A stretch of 64,000 nucleotides of DNA from Catenulispora sp. MAP5-51 (GCF_041261205.1 NZ_JBGCCH010000002.1:434001-498000), one strand, 5' to 3'; shown: positions 37,013 to 46,233, counted from the first letter of the stretch. Notes: a model not told the origin generated them from the sequence alone. A program made the numbers and translations.

Positions 37013-37306
37013 ATGATGACGATAGGGATGACCGAGGCCCGTGGACAGCTGCGCGAACTGGCCGCTCGCACCCGACACGGCCACGAACGAATCGTGATCA
37101 CCGACCACGGCCGGCCCACGGCCGTCCTCATCTCCCCCGAGGCCGCCGAGGAGTTCGCCCGCCTGGAAGCCGCCGAACTCGTCCGCGAGATCGCCGAGGC
37201 CAAGGAGGCCTCCGCCGGCAAGCCGATGGTGGTGGTCGGCGACATCACGGCGATGTCGTTCGAGGAGTTCGACGCCGTCGCCGCCGACAGAGCCGACGAC
37301 GCATGA
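37013..37306 (+). CDS. Phd/RelB-type antitoxin
   Basis: A 97-residue antitoxin. The opening MTEARGQLRELAARTRHGHE then IVITDHGRPTAVLISPEAAE is the Phd/YefM DNA-binding fold; the C-terminal half is acidic and helical, fit to wrap a toxin. The last four bases overlap the toxin start (ATGA). The exact start is uncertain: ATGs at 37007, 37013 and 37025 are in frame; 37013 fits a leaderless transcript from the -10 TACACT. Confidence 0.85.
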   Translation: MMTIGMTEARGQLRELAARTRHGHERIVITDHGRPTAVLISPEAAEEFARLEAAELVREIAEAKEASAGKPMVVVGDITAMSFEEFDAVAADRADDA

Positions 37307-37542
37307 CGTATCGCATCGTCCTTGCCGACGTCGCCAATCGCGCCTTGGCAGTCCTGGACTCCGATGACCGCCGATCCGTCTACACCTCGCTGCGCGAGCT
37401 CGCAGGCAATCCCGAGCCCCGGCACGGCAACGTCGGGCGCCTGCACGCGGGCTGGCTGCGCGTCACCTACGAGATCTCCGCCGAGCCGAACGAAGACGGC
37501 ACGACGACCATCACGGTGTGGAAAATCGGGACGGTCGCCTAG
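37303..37542 (+). CDS. RelE/ParE-type toxin
   Basis: A 79-residue small basic-core protein of the RelE/ParE fold: YRIVLADVANRALAVLDSDD, then LAGNPEPRHGNVGRLHAGWLRVTYEISA and TTITVWKIGTVA. The central GRLHAGWLRVTYEI strand pattern is that of RelE-type mRNA interferases, although the usual C-terminal catalytic residues are hard to assign. Overlap of four bases with the antitoxin gene indicates coupled translation. Confidence 0.8.
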   Translation: MTYRIVLADVANRALAVLDSDDRRSVYTSLRELAGNPEPRHGNVGRLHAGWLRVTYEISAEPNEDGTTTITVWKIGTVA

Positions 37543-37650
37543 GAGCGCCGACCGGGGTCAAGCGCTTCATCTCTTACGTGCGCCGACCCCGCTCCACGGG
37601 CTGTTGACCAGTACTTGCCAACCAGTGCCACCGATCAGCCGACCGGCGTC

Positions 37651-38706
37651 CTACCCCTCCCCGCCCTCCGCCAACTCCTCCGCGTCGACCCCGGCCCCGC
37701 GCCCGACCGCGGACCCCGTGGACCCGCGCACCACCAGTTCCGGCTCGAACAGCAGCTCCTCGGCGGCCACGCGCGCGCCCTCGATCTGGTTCACCAGCAG
37801 GGTCACCGCGGCGCGGCCCAGGGCCTCGATCGGCTGGCGGACCGTGGTCAGCGGCGGGTCGGTGCAGTTCATGAACGCCGAGTCGTCGTAGCCGATCACC
37901 GAGACGTCGCGCGGTACCCGCAGGCCGGCGCGGCGGACCGCGCGGATGGCGCCCAGGGCCAGCGGGTCGCTCGCGCAGATGATGCCGGTCGCGCCGACGC
38001 GCAGCAGGCGCGAGGCCGCGGCCTGGCCGCCTTCGAGGGCGAACATCGCGTGCTCGATCAGGTTCTCCTCGACCGTGCGTCCGTACTTCTCGCATTGCGC
38101 GCGGTACTCCGCGAGTTTGCGTTGGGAGGGCACGTGGTCCTCCGGGCCCAGGACCAGGCCGATGCGTTCGTGCCCCAGCGAGGCCAGGTGCGCGTAGGCC
38201 TGTTCCACCGCGACCGCGTCGTCCGTCGACACCTGCGGCAGTTCCAGGTGCTCCACCGCCGCGTTGAACAGCACCACCGGGATGCCGCGTTCGCGCAGCA
38301 GGTGGTAGTGCTCGTGCGGGGCTTCGTCCTCGGCGAAGTGGCCGCCGGCGAAGACCACGCCCGAGACGTGCTGGTCCAACAGCATCGTCACGTAGTCCGA
38401 CTCCGACAGGCCGCCGGCGGTGCGGGTGCACAGCACCGGCGTGAAGCCGCGCTGGGCCAGGGCCCCGCCGACCACCTCGGCCACCGCCGGGAAGATCGGG
38501 TTCTGCAGTTCGGGCAGCACCAGACCGATCAGGCGTACGCGCTCACCGCGCAACTGCGTGGGGCGTTCGTAGCCCAGGACGTCCAACGCGGTCAGAACCG
38601 CCGTCCGCGTGCTCTCCGACACCCCCGGCCGGCCGTTGAGTACCCGGCTGACGGTGGCCTCGCTGACCCCCACCTTCTGCGCCACCTCGGCGAGTCTGCT
38701 CGTCAT
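37651..38706 (-). CDS. LacI family regulator of the alpha-glucoside operon
   Basis: A 351-residue LacI/GalR repressor. The HTH is RLAEVAQKVGVSEATVSRVL with hinge helix NGRPGVSESTRTAVLTAL. The periplasmic-binding-protein-like ligand domain follows (IGLVLPELQNPIFPAVAEVV and GIICASDPLALGAIRAVRRA, VSVIGYDDS). It is divergent from a sugar ABC transporter and GH13 glucosidase, so maltose- or trehalose-like alpha-glucosides are likely inducers. The 261-base divergent region holds a promoter with a palindrome and three CGCAAG repeats near its own start (38709, 38761, 38782), the middle one within the near-palindrome CGCAAGAAATTTCGAGCG. Confidence 0.9.
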   Translation of the reverse strand: MTSRLAEVAQKVGVSEATVSRVLNGRPGVSESTRTAVLTALDVLGYERPTQLRGERVRLIGLVLPELQNPIFPAVAEVVGGALAQRGFTPVLCTRTAGGLSESDYVTMLLDQHVSGVVFAGGHFAEDEAPHEHYHLLRERGIPVVLFNAAVEHLELPQVSTDDAVAVEQAYAHLASLGHERIGLVLGPEDHVPSQRKLAEYRAQCEKYGRTVEENLIEHAMFALEGGQAAASRLLRVGATGIICASDPLALGAIRAVRRAGLRVPRDVSVIGYDDSAFMNCTDPPLTTVRQPIEALGRAAVTLLVNQIEGARVAAEELLFEPELVVRGSTGSAVGRGAGVDAEELAEGGEG

Positions 38707-38873
38707 ATCGCAAGAGTAGAACGGAAGCCGGTAAGAACGCGATGGGTTCTCGCCAACTGGCGCAAGAAATTTCGAGCGGTCCGCAAGCAGGCGGTGACCC
38801 CGCTACCTGGCGTCAGACACCTGAGTGGATCATCCGTAACCTAGTCGTGTTCTTTCGATTTTTCATCAGACTC

Positions 38874-38902
38874 TTGCAGTCGACTGTTTACGGCTGTACC
38901 TT
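38874..38902 (+). promoter_or_regulatory. Promoter of the sugar ABC operon with overlapping operator
   Basis: -35 TTGCAG (38874) and -10 TACCTT (38897) are separated by exactly 17 bases. The palindrome CAGTCGACTG (38877-38886) overlaps the -35 element, a good place for LacI-type repression. The first gene starts 66 bases beyond the -10. Confidence 0.65.
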
Positions 38903-38967
38903 CTCGGCACGCCGATGACTGCGGCAAGGCACCTCCCCGATCCACCGAACGAAGGGGTGAAACACGC

Positions 38968-40410
38968 ATGAAACACAACGCATCACGCATGATGGTCGCG
39001 CTCGTCACGGCGGCCGGTATAGCCATGGCGGGCGCCGCCTGCTCGTCCAGCCACAGCTCCAGCAAGGGCTCCACCGGTTCCACCAACTCCGCCGACGGTG
39101 TCGCCGACGGCAAGCCGCTGGACCCCAACGCCACGGTGACCATCACCATCGACGGCGCGCCGGGCGCGGACCAGGCGGCCAACAAGGCCTCGTACGCCGA
39201 CGACCTGCAGGCGTTCAAGATCCTCTACCCGAACGTCACGGTGAACGCCAAGCCGTACGTGGGCCAGGTCGAGGACCCGGCGCAGTTCACGGCGAGCCTG
39301 AAGGCCAAGAACGAGACCGAGGCCTTCCACGCCTACTTCACGGACAAGAACCAGGTCCTGGACTCCGGCGACACGACGGACATCAGCGCCTACGTCAACG
39401 ACCAGACCGTGCCGGGCTGGTCGCAGCTGCTGCCGGGCGTCAAGCAGAACCTGCAGGACAGCGGCAAGACCTACTCGCTGCCGATCAACTACTACACCGA
39501 GGGTCTGATCTACAACCGCGACCTGTTCACCAAGGCCGGTCTGGACCCGAACAAGCCGCCGACCACGTGGGACGAGGTCGAGGCGGACGCCGCCAAGATC
39601 TCCCAGCTCGGCGGCGGCGTGACCGGCTATGAGGACTACAGCGGCGGCAACACCGGCGGCTGGCACTTCGCCGGCGAGCTGGACAGCCTCGGCGGCCAGA
39701 TGGTCAACTCCGACGGCACCAAGGCCGCCTTCAACAGCGACCAGGGCAAGCAGGTCCTGCAGCGCCTGCACGACATGCGCTTCAAGGACGGCGGCATCGG
39801 CGGGACGCCGGTGACGCAGTGGGCTGACGCCTTCCCGCCCATGGCCACCAGCAAGGTCGGCATGTTCCTGGGCGCTCCGGACGTGATCCAGCACCTGGTC
39901 GAGGTCCTGGGCGCGGACCCGAAGCTGTACGGCATGGGCCCGATCCCCGGCTCCACCGGGCCGGCGACCGGCACCCTGGCCGGCGGCGACCTGTACTACT
40001 TCAAGAAGGGTCTGACCCCGAACCAGATCAAGGCCGAGATCGCCTGGATCGACTTCGAGTACCTGACCCCGGGCAAGGGCCAGTTCGACTTCGCCCGCAG
40101 CAAGGCGCTGGCCACCTCCGACAAGCCGGTGGCGATCGGCATCCCGCAGAAGTTCTTCTGGAACCCGACCTCGCCGCAGATGCAGCAGGTGCAGTCGGAC
40201 CTGAAGACCTCGGCGACCCTGCCGATCGACCAGTACGCCGACTTCGTCAACAACCCGATCGCGCCCGTCCTGGAACCCCCGGCGGCGCAGCAGCTCTACA
40301 AGGTCCTGGACACCGCGATGTCGGCGGCGATGACGGATGCGAACGCTGATCCAGCCAAGCTCCTGAGCACAGCCGAGTCGCAGGTCAACCAGATTCTGGC
40401 CAACCAGTAA
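38968..40410 (+). CDS. ABC transporter sugar-binding lipoprotein
   Basis: A 480-residue extracellular solute-binding protein (family 1, MalE/AglE type). The lipoprotein signal peptide ends at the lipobox AGAAC with Cys25, followed by a Ser-rich linker. The body shows ITIDGAPGADQAANKASYAD, the YYTEGLIYNRDLFTKAGLD block typical of sugar-binding proteins, and WADAFPPMATSKVGMFLGAP. It delivers the sugar to the two permeases encoded next. No ATPase gene is present; a shared MsiK-type ATPase elsewhere probably powers the system, as in Streptomyces. Confidence 0.94.
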   Translation: MKHNASRMMVALVTAAGIAMAGAACSSSHSSSKGSTGSTNSADGVADGKPLDPNATVTITIDGAPGADQAANKASYADDLQAFKILYPNVTVNAKPYVGQVEDPAQFTASLKAKNETEAFHAYFTDKNQVLDSGDTTDISAYVNDQTVPGWSQLLPGVKQNLQDSGKTYSLPINYYTEGLIYNRDLFTKAGLDPNKPPTTWDEVEADAAKISQLGGGVTGYEDYSGGNTGGWHFAGELDSLGGQMVNSDGTKAAFNSDQGKQVLQRLHDMRFKDGGIGGTPVTQWADAFPPMATSKVGMFLGAPDVIQHLVEVLGADPKLYGMGPIPGSTGPATGTLAGGDLYYFKKGLTPNQIKAEIAWIDFEYLTPGKGQFDFARSKALATSDKPVAIGIPQKFFWNPTSPQMQQVQSDLKTSATLPIDQYADFVNNPIAPVLEPPAAQQLYKVLDTAMSAAMTDANADPAKLLSTAESQVNQILANQ

Positions 40411-40499
40411 CGCCGCGTCCGCGGCAGGCGGCCGGTCCATGTTGAGGGACGCGGACCGGCCGCCCCACGCGGCCCGACCCACGGAAACGGAGTCGAACG

Positions 40500-41447
40500 A
40501 TGGCCTACGCCTTGGCCACTGAGCGGCTGCACGACGGCACCGAACGCAGCGCCGGCAGATCGTCGTCCTGGAAAGCGCTTCGCCGCTCCGCCGGACGCAA
40601 CCTGCGAGCGCACGCCTTCCTGTTCGGCGCACTGGTCTGCTTCGCGCTGTTCACCTGGTATCCGATGGTCCGCGAGATCATCATGTCCTTCCAGCGCGTG
40701 CACCGCGGCCAGACGACGTGGGTGGGCCTGGGCAACTACCGCCAGATCACCGCCGACCCCGAGTTCTGGCAGGCCTGGCGCAACACGGCGGAGTTCACGG
40801 CCCTGGCCCTGGTGTTCGGCTTCGCCGCACCGTTCTGCGCGGCCATCATCGTCAACGAGTTCCGCCACGCGCAGGGCTACCTGCGGATCCTGGTCTACCT
40901 GCCGGTGATGCTGCCGCCGGTGGCCGGGATCCTGCTGTTCAAGTACTTCATGGACCCCGGGTTCGGCCTGTTCAACCAGGCACTGCACTTCCTGCATCTG
41001 CCCCGGTCCCAGTGGCTGGCGTCCAAGTCCTCCTCGATGCCGTCCATCGTGGTGGTCTCGACCTGGAGCAACATGGGCACCGCGACGCTGGTGTACCTGG
41101 CGGCGCTGCAAGGGATTCCGGGCGACCTGTACGAAGCGGCCGAACTGGACGGATGCAACGTCTTGCAGCGGATCCGGCACGTCACCATCCCGCAAACCCG
41201 GCTGATCCTGTCGCTGATGGCGATGCTGCAGGTCGTCGCGACGATGCAGATGTTCACCGAGGCCTTCGTACTGACCGGCGGTGGACCGGAGGGATCCACC
41301 ACCACCGTCGTCTACCTGCTCTACAACTACGCGTTCAGTTACAACAAGTTCAACACCGCTGCCGCGCTCGGCGTGATCATGCTGCTGGTGCTGGCGTGCT
41401 TCTCCGCGATCTACATCGTGCTGGAACGACGCGGAAGCGAGGACTGA
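40500..41447 (+). CDS. Sugar ABC transporter permease 1 (MalF/AglF-like)
   Basis: A 315-residue inner-membrane permease with about six hydrophobic helices (first near residues 40-58). The EAA loop contacting the ATPase is YEAAELDGCNVLQRIRHVTI. MalF-type context: FKYFMDPGFGLFNQALHFLH. It is 89 bases after the binding protein gene and four bases before the second permease. Confidence 0.94.
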   Translation: MAYALATERLHDGTERSAGRSSSWKALRRSAGRNLRAHAFLFGALVCFALFTWYPMVREIIMSFQRVHRGQTTWVGLGNYRQITADPEFWQAWRNTAEFTALALVFGFAAPFCAAIIVNEFRHAQGYLRILVYLPVMLPPVAGILLFKYFMDPGFGLFNQALHFLHLPRSQWLASKSSSMPSIVVVSTWSNMGTATLVYLAALQGIPGDLYEAAELDGCNVLQRIRHVTIPQTRLILSLMAMLQVVATMQMFTEAFVLTGGGPEGSTTTVVYLLYNYAFSYNKFNTAAALGVIMLLVLACFSAIYIVLERRGSED

Positions 41448-41451
41448 GAAC

Positions 41452-42396
41452 ATGCCCCAGGCGAGACTCATCCGGGCCCTGGATACCCGGAATCGTTTCC
41501 ACGCCCAGCGGATCAAGGCCCCGGAGACCTATCACCGGACCCTGATATCGCGCACCCAGATGAACACGGTGCGAGGCAAGCGCCTGTACTGGACCGCGCT
41601 GACCGTGGCCCTGGTACTGGCCACCGTGGTGTTCATCGGACCGCTGTTCTGGATGGCCACCGGCGGGTTCAAGACCTCCCAGGAACTGGTCCGCAACCCC
41701 CCGGTCCTGCTGCCCTCGCACCCCTCGACCCACGCCTTCAACCTGGCCTGGAACCGGCTGGGGATGGCGCAGCTGCTGTGGAACACGATCGTGTACGCCG
41801 GCGGGGCGCTGGCGTTCCAGCTCATCTTCTGCGTGGCCGCCGCGTACTCGCTGTCCAAGCTCCGGCCGATCTTCGGCAACTGGATCCTGGGGCTGATGCT
41901 GGCCTCGATGATGATCCCGGCCGCGGCGCTGGTCATCCCGCAGTACCTGACGGTGCTGGACCTGCCCTTCGTGCACTGGAATCTGCAGAACACACCGTGG
42001 GTGATCTGGCTGCCGACCGTGGCCAACGCCTTCAACGTGTTCCTGCTCAAGCGGTTCTTCGACTCCATCCCGAACGACCTGCTGGACGCGGCCTCGGTGG
42101 ACGGCGCGGGCCCGCTGCGCACGCTGTGGCGCATCGTGCTGCCGATGTCCCGGCCGATCCTCGGGGTGGTCTCGATCTTCGCGGTGGTCGCGGTCTGGAA
42201 GGACTTCCTGTGGCCGCTGATCACCGTGCCGGCGCACGAGACGCTGAACGTCGGTGTCAACACGGCGGCCACCTCCATGCCGGACAACGCACTGATCGGC
42301 GGGCTGTTCCTGGCCTCGCTCCCGACCATCGTGCTGTTCCTGTTCTTCCAACGGAACATCATGTCCGGCCTGACGGCCGGCGCCGTCAAGGGCTGA
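41452..42396 (+). CDS. Sugar ABC transporter permease 2 (MalG/AglG-like)
   Basis: A 314-residue MalG-type permease with six membrane helices and the EAA-type loop DAASVDGAGPLRTLWRIVLP. The N-terminal 37 residues before the first helix (WTALTVALVLATVVFIGPLF) are unusually long; the internal ATG at 41560 has no ribosome-binding site, while the ATG at 41452 has GAGGA upstream, so I keep the long form. Followed by an intercistronic hairpin. Confidence 0.93.
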   Translation: MPQARLIRALDTRNRFHAQRIKAPETYHRTLISRTQMNTVRGKRLYWTALTVALVLATVVFIGPLFWMATGGFKTSQELVRNPPVLLPSHPSTHAFNLAWNRLGMAQLLWNTIVYAGGALAFQLIFCVAAAYSLSKLRPIFGNWILGLMLASMMIPAAALVIPQYLTVLDLPFVHWNLQNTPWVIWLPTVANAFNVFLLKRFFDSIPNDLLDAASVDGAGPLRTLWRIVLPMSRPILGVVSIFAVVAVWKDFLWPLITVPAHETLNVGVNTAATSMPDNALIGGLFLASLPTIVLFLFFQRNIMSGLTAGAVKG

Positions 42397-42409
42397 CAGG
42401 GCCCTGATC

Positions 42410-42438
42410 CCGTCGGACGGCCGACCGCCGTCCGACGG
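42410..42438 (+). terminator. Intercistronic hairpin between permease and glucosidase genes
   Basis: Perfect 11-bp stem CCGTCGGACGG / CCGTCCGACGG around a 7-base loop, 14 bases after the permease stop. It may terminate partially or stabilise the upstream mRNA so that transporter and glucosidase are made in different amounts. Confidence 0.7.
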
Positions 42439-42509
42439 CTCCCCCTGTCCCTTTCACCGTCGGCTGTCCCGCCGTCGCTTCTGCTTCGAGTACAGAGAGC
42501 AGGTTCCCG

Positions 42510-44144
42510 GTGTCCGCGCATACTTCCCAAGCGCCTTGGTGGCGCTCGGCCGCCATCTACCAGATCTACCCGCGCAGCTTCGCCGACGGGTCCGGCGACG
42601 GCATGGGCGACCTGGCCGGCGTCCGCGCCCGGCTGCCGTACCTGGCCGAGCTCGGCGTGGACGCGGTGTGGTTCAACCCCTGGTACCTGTCCCCGCAGGC
42701 CGACGGCGGCTACGACGTCACCGACTACCGGGTGATCGACCCGCTGTTCGGGACCGTGGACGACGCCGAGGCGCTCATCGCCGAGGCGCACGAACTGGGC
42801 ATCCGCGTGGTCGTGGACATCGTGCCGAACCACACCTCCTCGGCGAACCCCTGGTTCCAGGCCGCGCTCAAGGCCGGTCCGGGCTCGCCGGAGCGCGAGC
42901 GCTTCTGGTTCCGGCCCGGCCGGGGCCAGGACGGCGAACTGCCGCCGACCAACTGGCAGGGCATGTTCGGCGGCCAGACCTGGACCCAGGTCGTCGAGCC
43001 GGACGGCGAGCCCGGCGAGTGGTACCTGCACCTGTTCGACCCGGCGCAGCCGGACTTCAACTGGCAGCACCCCGATGTGCCGGCGGAGTTCCAGGACGTG
43101 CTGCGGTTCTGGTTCGACCGGGGAGCCGACGGCTTCCGCATAGACTCGGCAGCGCTGCTGGTCAAGGACCCGGCGCTGCCGGACCAGATCGGCGAGGACG
43201 ACTCGGCGTTCGTCGACCGCGAGGACGTGCACGCCATCTACCGCTCCTGGCGCGAGGTCTCGGACTCCTACCAGGGCGACAGGGTCCTGATCGGCGAGAT
43301 CTGGCTGCCGGACGCCGCGCGGCTGGCCCGCTACCTCGGCCCGGACGAGATGCACACCGTCTTCAACTTCCCCTACCTGGGCTGCGCCTGGGAGGCGGAC
43401 AAGCTCCGCGAGGTCATCGACGAGACGCTGAGCCTGCACACCCCGGTCGGCGCCCCGCCGACCTGGGTGCTGTCCAACCACGACGTGGACCGCGTGGTGA
43501 CCCGCTACGGCCGCGAGGACACCTCGTTCGCGATCTACGCCCGGCAGCTGGGCCGGCCGGTGGACCTGGAGCTGGGGACGCGGCGGGCCCGCGCCTCGGC
43601 GCTGCTGACCCAGGCGCTGCCCGGCTCGGTGTACATCTACCAGGGCGAGGAACTGGGGCTGTGGGAGGTCGAGGACATCCCCGACGACCTGCGCCAGGAC
43701 CCGATGTGGGAGCGCAAGGGCCGCAACCCGGCCGACCCGGGCCGGGACGGCTGCCGGGTGCCGCTGCCGTGGTCCGGGAGCCAGGCGCCGTTCGGCTTCA
43801 GCCCGGAGGGTTCCAAGGCCGAGCCCTGGCTGCCGCAGCCGGAGTCCTGGAAGGACTACACGGCCGAGGGGCAGCTGGCCGATCCGACCTCGATGCTGAC
43901 GCTCTACAGCACGGCTCTGCGGCTGCGCCGGGAGACCGAGGGCCTGGGCGACGGACCGTTCGCCTGGCTGGAGGCGGCCGACGGCGTGCTCGCCTTCGAG
44001 CGCGGCCCCGGCTTCGTGTGCGCGGTCAACTTCGGCCCGCGACCGTCGGACCAGCCGGTCGCGGGCCGAGTGCTGCTGGCCAGCGGGCCTTTGACGGAGG
44101 ACGGCCGGATCCCGGCCGACACCGCCGTCTGGATCGCCCGCTAG
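42510..44144 (+). CDS. Alpha-glucosidase, glycoside hydrolase family 13
   Basis: A cytosolic 544-residue GH13 enzyme releasing glucose from imported alpha-glucosides. The (beta/alpha)8 barrel motifs are complete: DIVPNHTS (region I), GFRIDSA with nucleophile Asp212 (II), IGEIW with acid/base Glu263 (III), and LSNHDVDR with Asp325 (IV). The opening WWRSAAIYQIYPRSFADGSG is typical of oligo-1,6-glucosidase/AglA-like members, so maltose, sucrose or isomaltose-type substrates are all possible. No signal peptide, fitting action after uptake. GTG 42510 follows AGAGAGCAGG. Its end overlaps the convergent ATPase gene by three bases. Confidence 0.93.
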   Translation: MSAHTSQAPWWRSAAIYQIYPRSFADGSGDGMGDLAGVRARLPYLAELGVDAVWFNPWYLSPQADGGYDVTDYRVIDPLFGTVDDAEALIAEAHELGIRVVVDIVPNHTSSANPWFQAALKAGPGSPERERFWFRPGRGQDGELPPTNWQGMFGGQTWTQVVEPDGEPGEWYLHLFDPAQPDFNWQHPDVPAEFQDVLRFWFDRGADGFRIDSAALLVKDPALPDQIGEDDSAFVDREDVHAIYRSWREVSDSYQGDRVLIGEIWLPDAARLARYLGPDEMHTVFNFPYLGCAWEADKLREVIDETLSLHTPVGAPPTWVLSNHDVDRVVTRYGREDTSFAIYARQLGRPVDLELGTRRARASALLTQALPGSVYIYQGEELGLWEVEDIPDDLRQDPMWERKGRNPADPGRDGCRVPLPWSGSQAPFGFSPEGSKAEPWLPQPESWKDYTAEGQLADPTSMLTLYSTALRLRRETEGLGDGPFAWLEAADGVLAFERGPGFVCAVNFGPRPSDQPVAGRVLLASGPLTEDGRIPADTAVWIAR

Positions 44145-44854
44145 GCCGTCCCCCCGTCCTCGCCGCCGGCGGACCCTCCCGCGGGACCGCCGGCGGAGCT
44201 GTGCGCGAGCCCGGTTCCGGATGCCGATCCGGAGCCGGGCTCTGGTGTCTGCCTTTCGGGTTCTGATGCCGGTTCTGATGCCGGTCCTGATGCCGCCGAG
44301 TGTCCGGGTTCTGATGCCCCCGGCCAACCGGACCGCGGTCCGACCGGACCCGCGCCGGACCGCGCCAGCGGACTTCTGCCGGACCCGGGCCGTTCGGCGT
44401 TCTGACGTCCGACCTCGAACGAGACGGTCTTGCCGGCCTCGCCGACGTCCACGCGGAACCGGTCCACGGTCATCTCGACCAGGTCCATTCCGCGTCCGCA
44501 CACGTCCTCGCAGTCGGCGTGCCGGTACCGCGGCTCGCGGACCGAACAGTCGGCGACCTCGCAGGTCACCGCGCCGGCGCGGATCCGCGCGCACACCGTC
44601 ACCGGCCCCACGCCGTGCACCACGGCGTTGGTCGCGACCTCGCTGTAGGCCAGCACCACGCGATCGGCGTCCTCGCCGGCGCCCCAGGCCTGCTCGACGG
44701 CGGCGGCCAGCCAGCGCCGGGACAGGCTCACGTCCAGGGCCGAGCCCGGGAACGACCAGTACAAGGCAGTGTTCTGCGGTACTGCCACCCCGCTGCCGGC
44801 GCCTTGCTGGCCGGTTCGGCACACCGCCGGAGCGGGGTGGCGTAATTGCTGCAT
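44141..44854 (-). CDS. Anti-sigma factor-type ATP-binding protein with repetitive tail
   Basis: A 237-residue protein with a GHKL HATPase_c_2 domain in residues about 20-150: N box VLAYSEVATNAVVHG, and the D/G boxes EVADCS and GRGMDLVEMTVDRF. This class acts as anti-sigma or regulatory kinase toward STAS antagonists. The last 80 residues are low-complexity Gly/Pro/Ser/Glu with ASEP repeats. It is divergent from an XRE/DUF5753 gene that is followed by a DUF397 gene, the set known from the abaA and whiJ-type loci of Streptomyces. ATG 44854 begins MQQLRHPAP. Confidence 0.85.
   Translation of the reverse strand: MQQLRHPAPAVCRTGQQGAGSGVAVPQNTALYWSFPGSALDVSLSRRWLAAAVEQAWGAGEDADRVVLAYSEVATNAVVHGVGPVTVCARIRAGAVTCEVADCSVREPRYRHADCEDVCGRGMDLVEMTVDRFRVDVGEAGKTVSFEVGRQNAERPGSGRSPLARSGAGPVGPRSGWPGASEPGHSAASGPASEPASEPERQTPEPGSGSASGTGLAHSSAGGPAGGSAGGEDGGTA
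44259..44318. repeat. 12-bp repeats in the ATPase gene tail
   Basis: GGTTCTGATGCC occurs at 44259, 44271 and 44307, with GGTCCTGATGCC at 44283. On the coding minus strand they encode ASEP-type repeats in the disordered C-terminal tail. Confidence 0.8.
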
Positions 44855-45021
44855 GAGGGCCTCACATCGTCGATGTCTGCGCGATTCGTCTCCCCCAGCG
44901 CGCACCCCACAATGAAATATCCCACCGTTCGCCGGGCCGCCGCAGGGGAATCCTCGAAATCGCCGAGGCCGGGTCGGGCACAATGGCTCGCATCGCAAAA
45001 GCGAACCGCAGGGGGTTGGCG

Positions 45022-45981
45022 ATGACATCCGCAGAAGTCCCCGGACCCGCCACCGGGACCGCGCCGGACGGCGGGCCGGACGAACCCGCCGGCGCGGTCG
45101 AGCGCGCGGCCCGGGTCCCGTCCGGGCCCTCGGCGGCGCCGATCCGCCGCCGCCGGCTCGGCGCGGCGCTGCGCCGGCTCCGGCTCGGCGCCGGACTGAC
45201 GCTGCAGGGCGCGGCCGAGCGGCTGGAGATCTCCGACTCGACCCTGTCCCGGCTGGAGAACGGCCAGGGCCGGCTGCGGCGCATCGACGTGGCGGCGGCG
45301 CTGGACGTGTACGGCGTCCAGGACGATGACCTGCGCACGACGCTGCTGAACCTGACCGGCCAGATCAGGGACAAGGGCTGGTGGCAGTACTACCGGCGGG
45401 CCATCCCGGAGCCGTACGCGGACTACATCAGCGTGGAGGCCGCGGCGACGTCGATCGACGCGCACACCGTGCAACTCGTCCACGGCCTGCTGCAGACCGA
45501 GGCCTACACCCGGGCGCTGGCCGAGGCCTGGCGGATCCGGGCTGAACCGCTCGATGTGGACGCCCTGGTCGCGGTCCGCCGCGCCCGGCAGCGCATGCTC
45601 GGCGGCGCCGAACCGCTGCGGCTGCGGCTGGTGATGCACGAAGGGGCGCTGCGCCAGAGCGTCGGAGGACCCGAGGTCATGCGGGGTCAGATCGAACGCG
45701 TCATCGAGGAATCACGCCGGCCGAATATCGTCATCCAGATCATCACCCATTCAGCAGGGGCATATTCCGGTCTTGACGAGCCGTTCGCGATTGTAGGCTT
45801 TGGTAATCCTCTGGAACACGACGTGGTATGCCTGGACAACCTGACACGGACGCATTTCCTGGAGACCTTCGACGAGGTGCGCAATTACGCGTCGGTGTTC
45901 GACCAGCTGCGTGCCGCGGCACTTTCCCCCGAACGGTCGGCGCTCTGGCTGGCCGACCTGCTGACGAAGATGGAGAGCTAG
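45022..45981 (+). CDS. XRE-type regulator with DUF5753 (Scr1/WhiJ-like)
   Basis: A 319-residue protein. After a 40-residue disordered start, the HTH_3/XRE domain reads LGAALRRLRLGAGLTLQGAA ERLEISDSTLSRLENGQ; the rest is the DUF5753 domain with RDKGWWQYYRRAIPEPYADY, LVHGLLQTEAYTRAL and the C-terminal VVCLDNLTRTHFLE. These proteins pair with DUF397 partners to regulate development. ATG 45022 has AGGGGG six bases upstream. The next gene starts directly after the stop codon. Confidence 0.9.
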   Translation: MTSAEVPGPATGTAPDGGPDEPAGAVERAARVPSGPSAAPIRRRRLGAALRRLRLGAGLTLQGAAERLEISDSTLSRLENGQGRLRRIDVAAALDVYGVQDDDLRTTLLNLTGQIRDKGWWQYYRRAIPEPYADYISVEAAATSIDAHTVQLVHGLLQTEAYTRALAEAWRIRAEPLDVDALVAVRRARQRMLGGAEPLRLRLVMHEGALRQSVGGPEVMRGQIERVIEESRRPNIVIQIITHSAGAYSGLDEPFAIVGFGNPLEHDVVCLDNLTRTHFLETFDEVRNYASVFDQLRAAALSPERSALWLADLLTKMES

Positions 45982-46233
45982 TTGAGCACCAGCACAACAC
46001 CGCACCAAGGCACCGACGACGCCGGGCACCCGGACCTGGCGAGCGCCGCCTGGCGCAAGAGCAGCCTCAGCAACGGCGCCACCAACTGTGTCGAGGTGGC
46101 CATGCTGGCGGACGGCTCGGTCGGCGTGCGGCACTCGCGCCGTCCCGACGGCGAGGTGATCGTGTACTCGGCATCCGAGTGGGCGGCCTTCGTCGCCGGC
46201 GTGAAGGCCGAGGAGTTCGAACCGGTCGGCTGA
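45982..46233 (+). CDS. DUF397 protein
   Basis: An 83-residue protein with the DUF397 core AAWRKSSLSNGATNCVEVAM then VGVRHSRRPDGEVIVYSASEWAAFV. TTG is the start and immediately follows the stop codon of the XRE gene, so translation is coupled. DUF397 proteins are small partners of XRE/DUF5753 regulators, where the pair behaves like an antitoxin-type or developmental switch. Confidence 0.9.
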   Translation: MSTSTTPHQGTDDAGHPDLASAAWRKSSLSNGATNCVEVAMLADGSVGVRHSRRPDGEVIVYSASEWAAFVAGVKAEEFEPVG

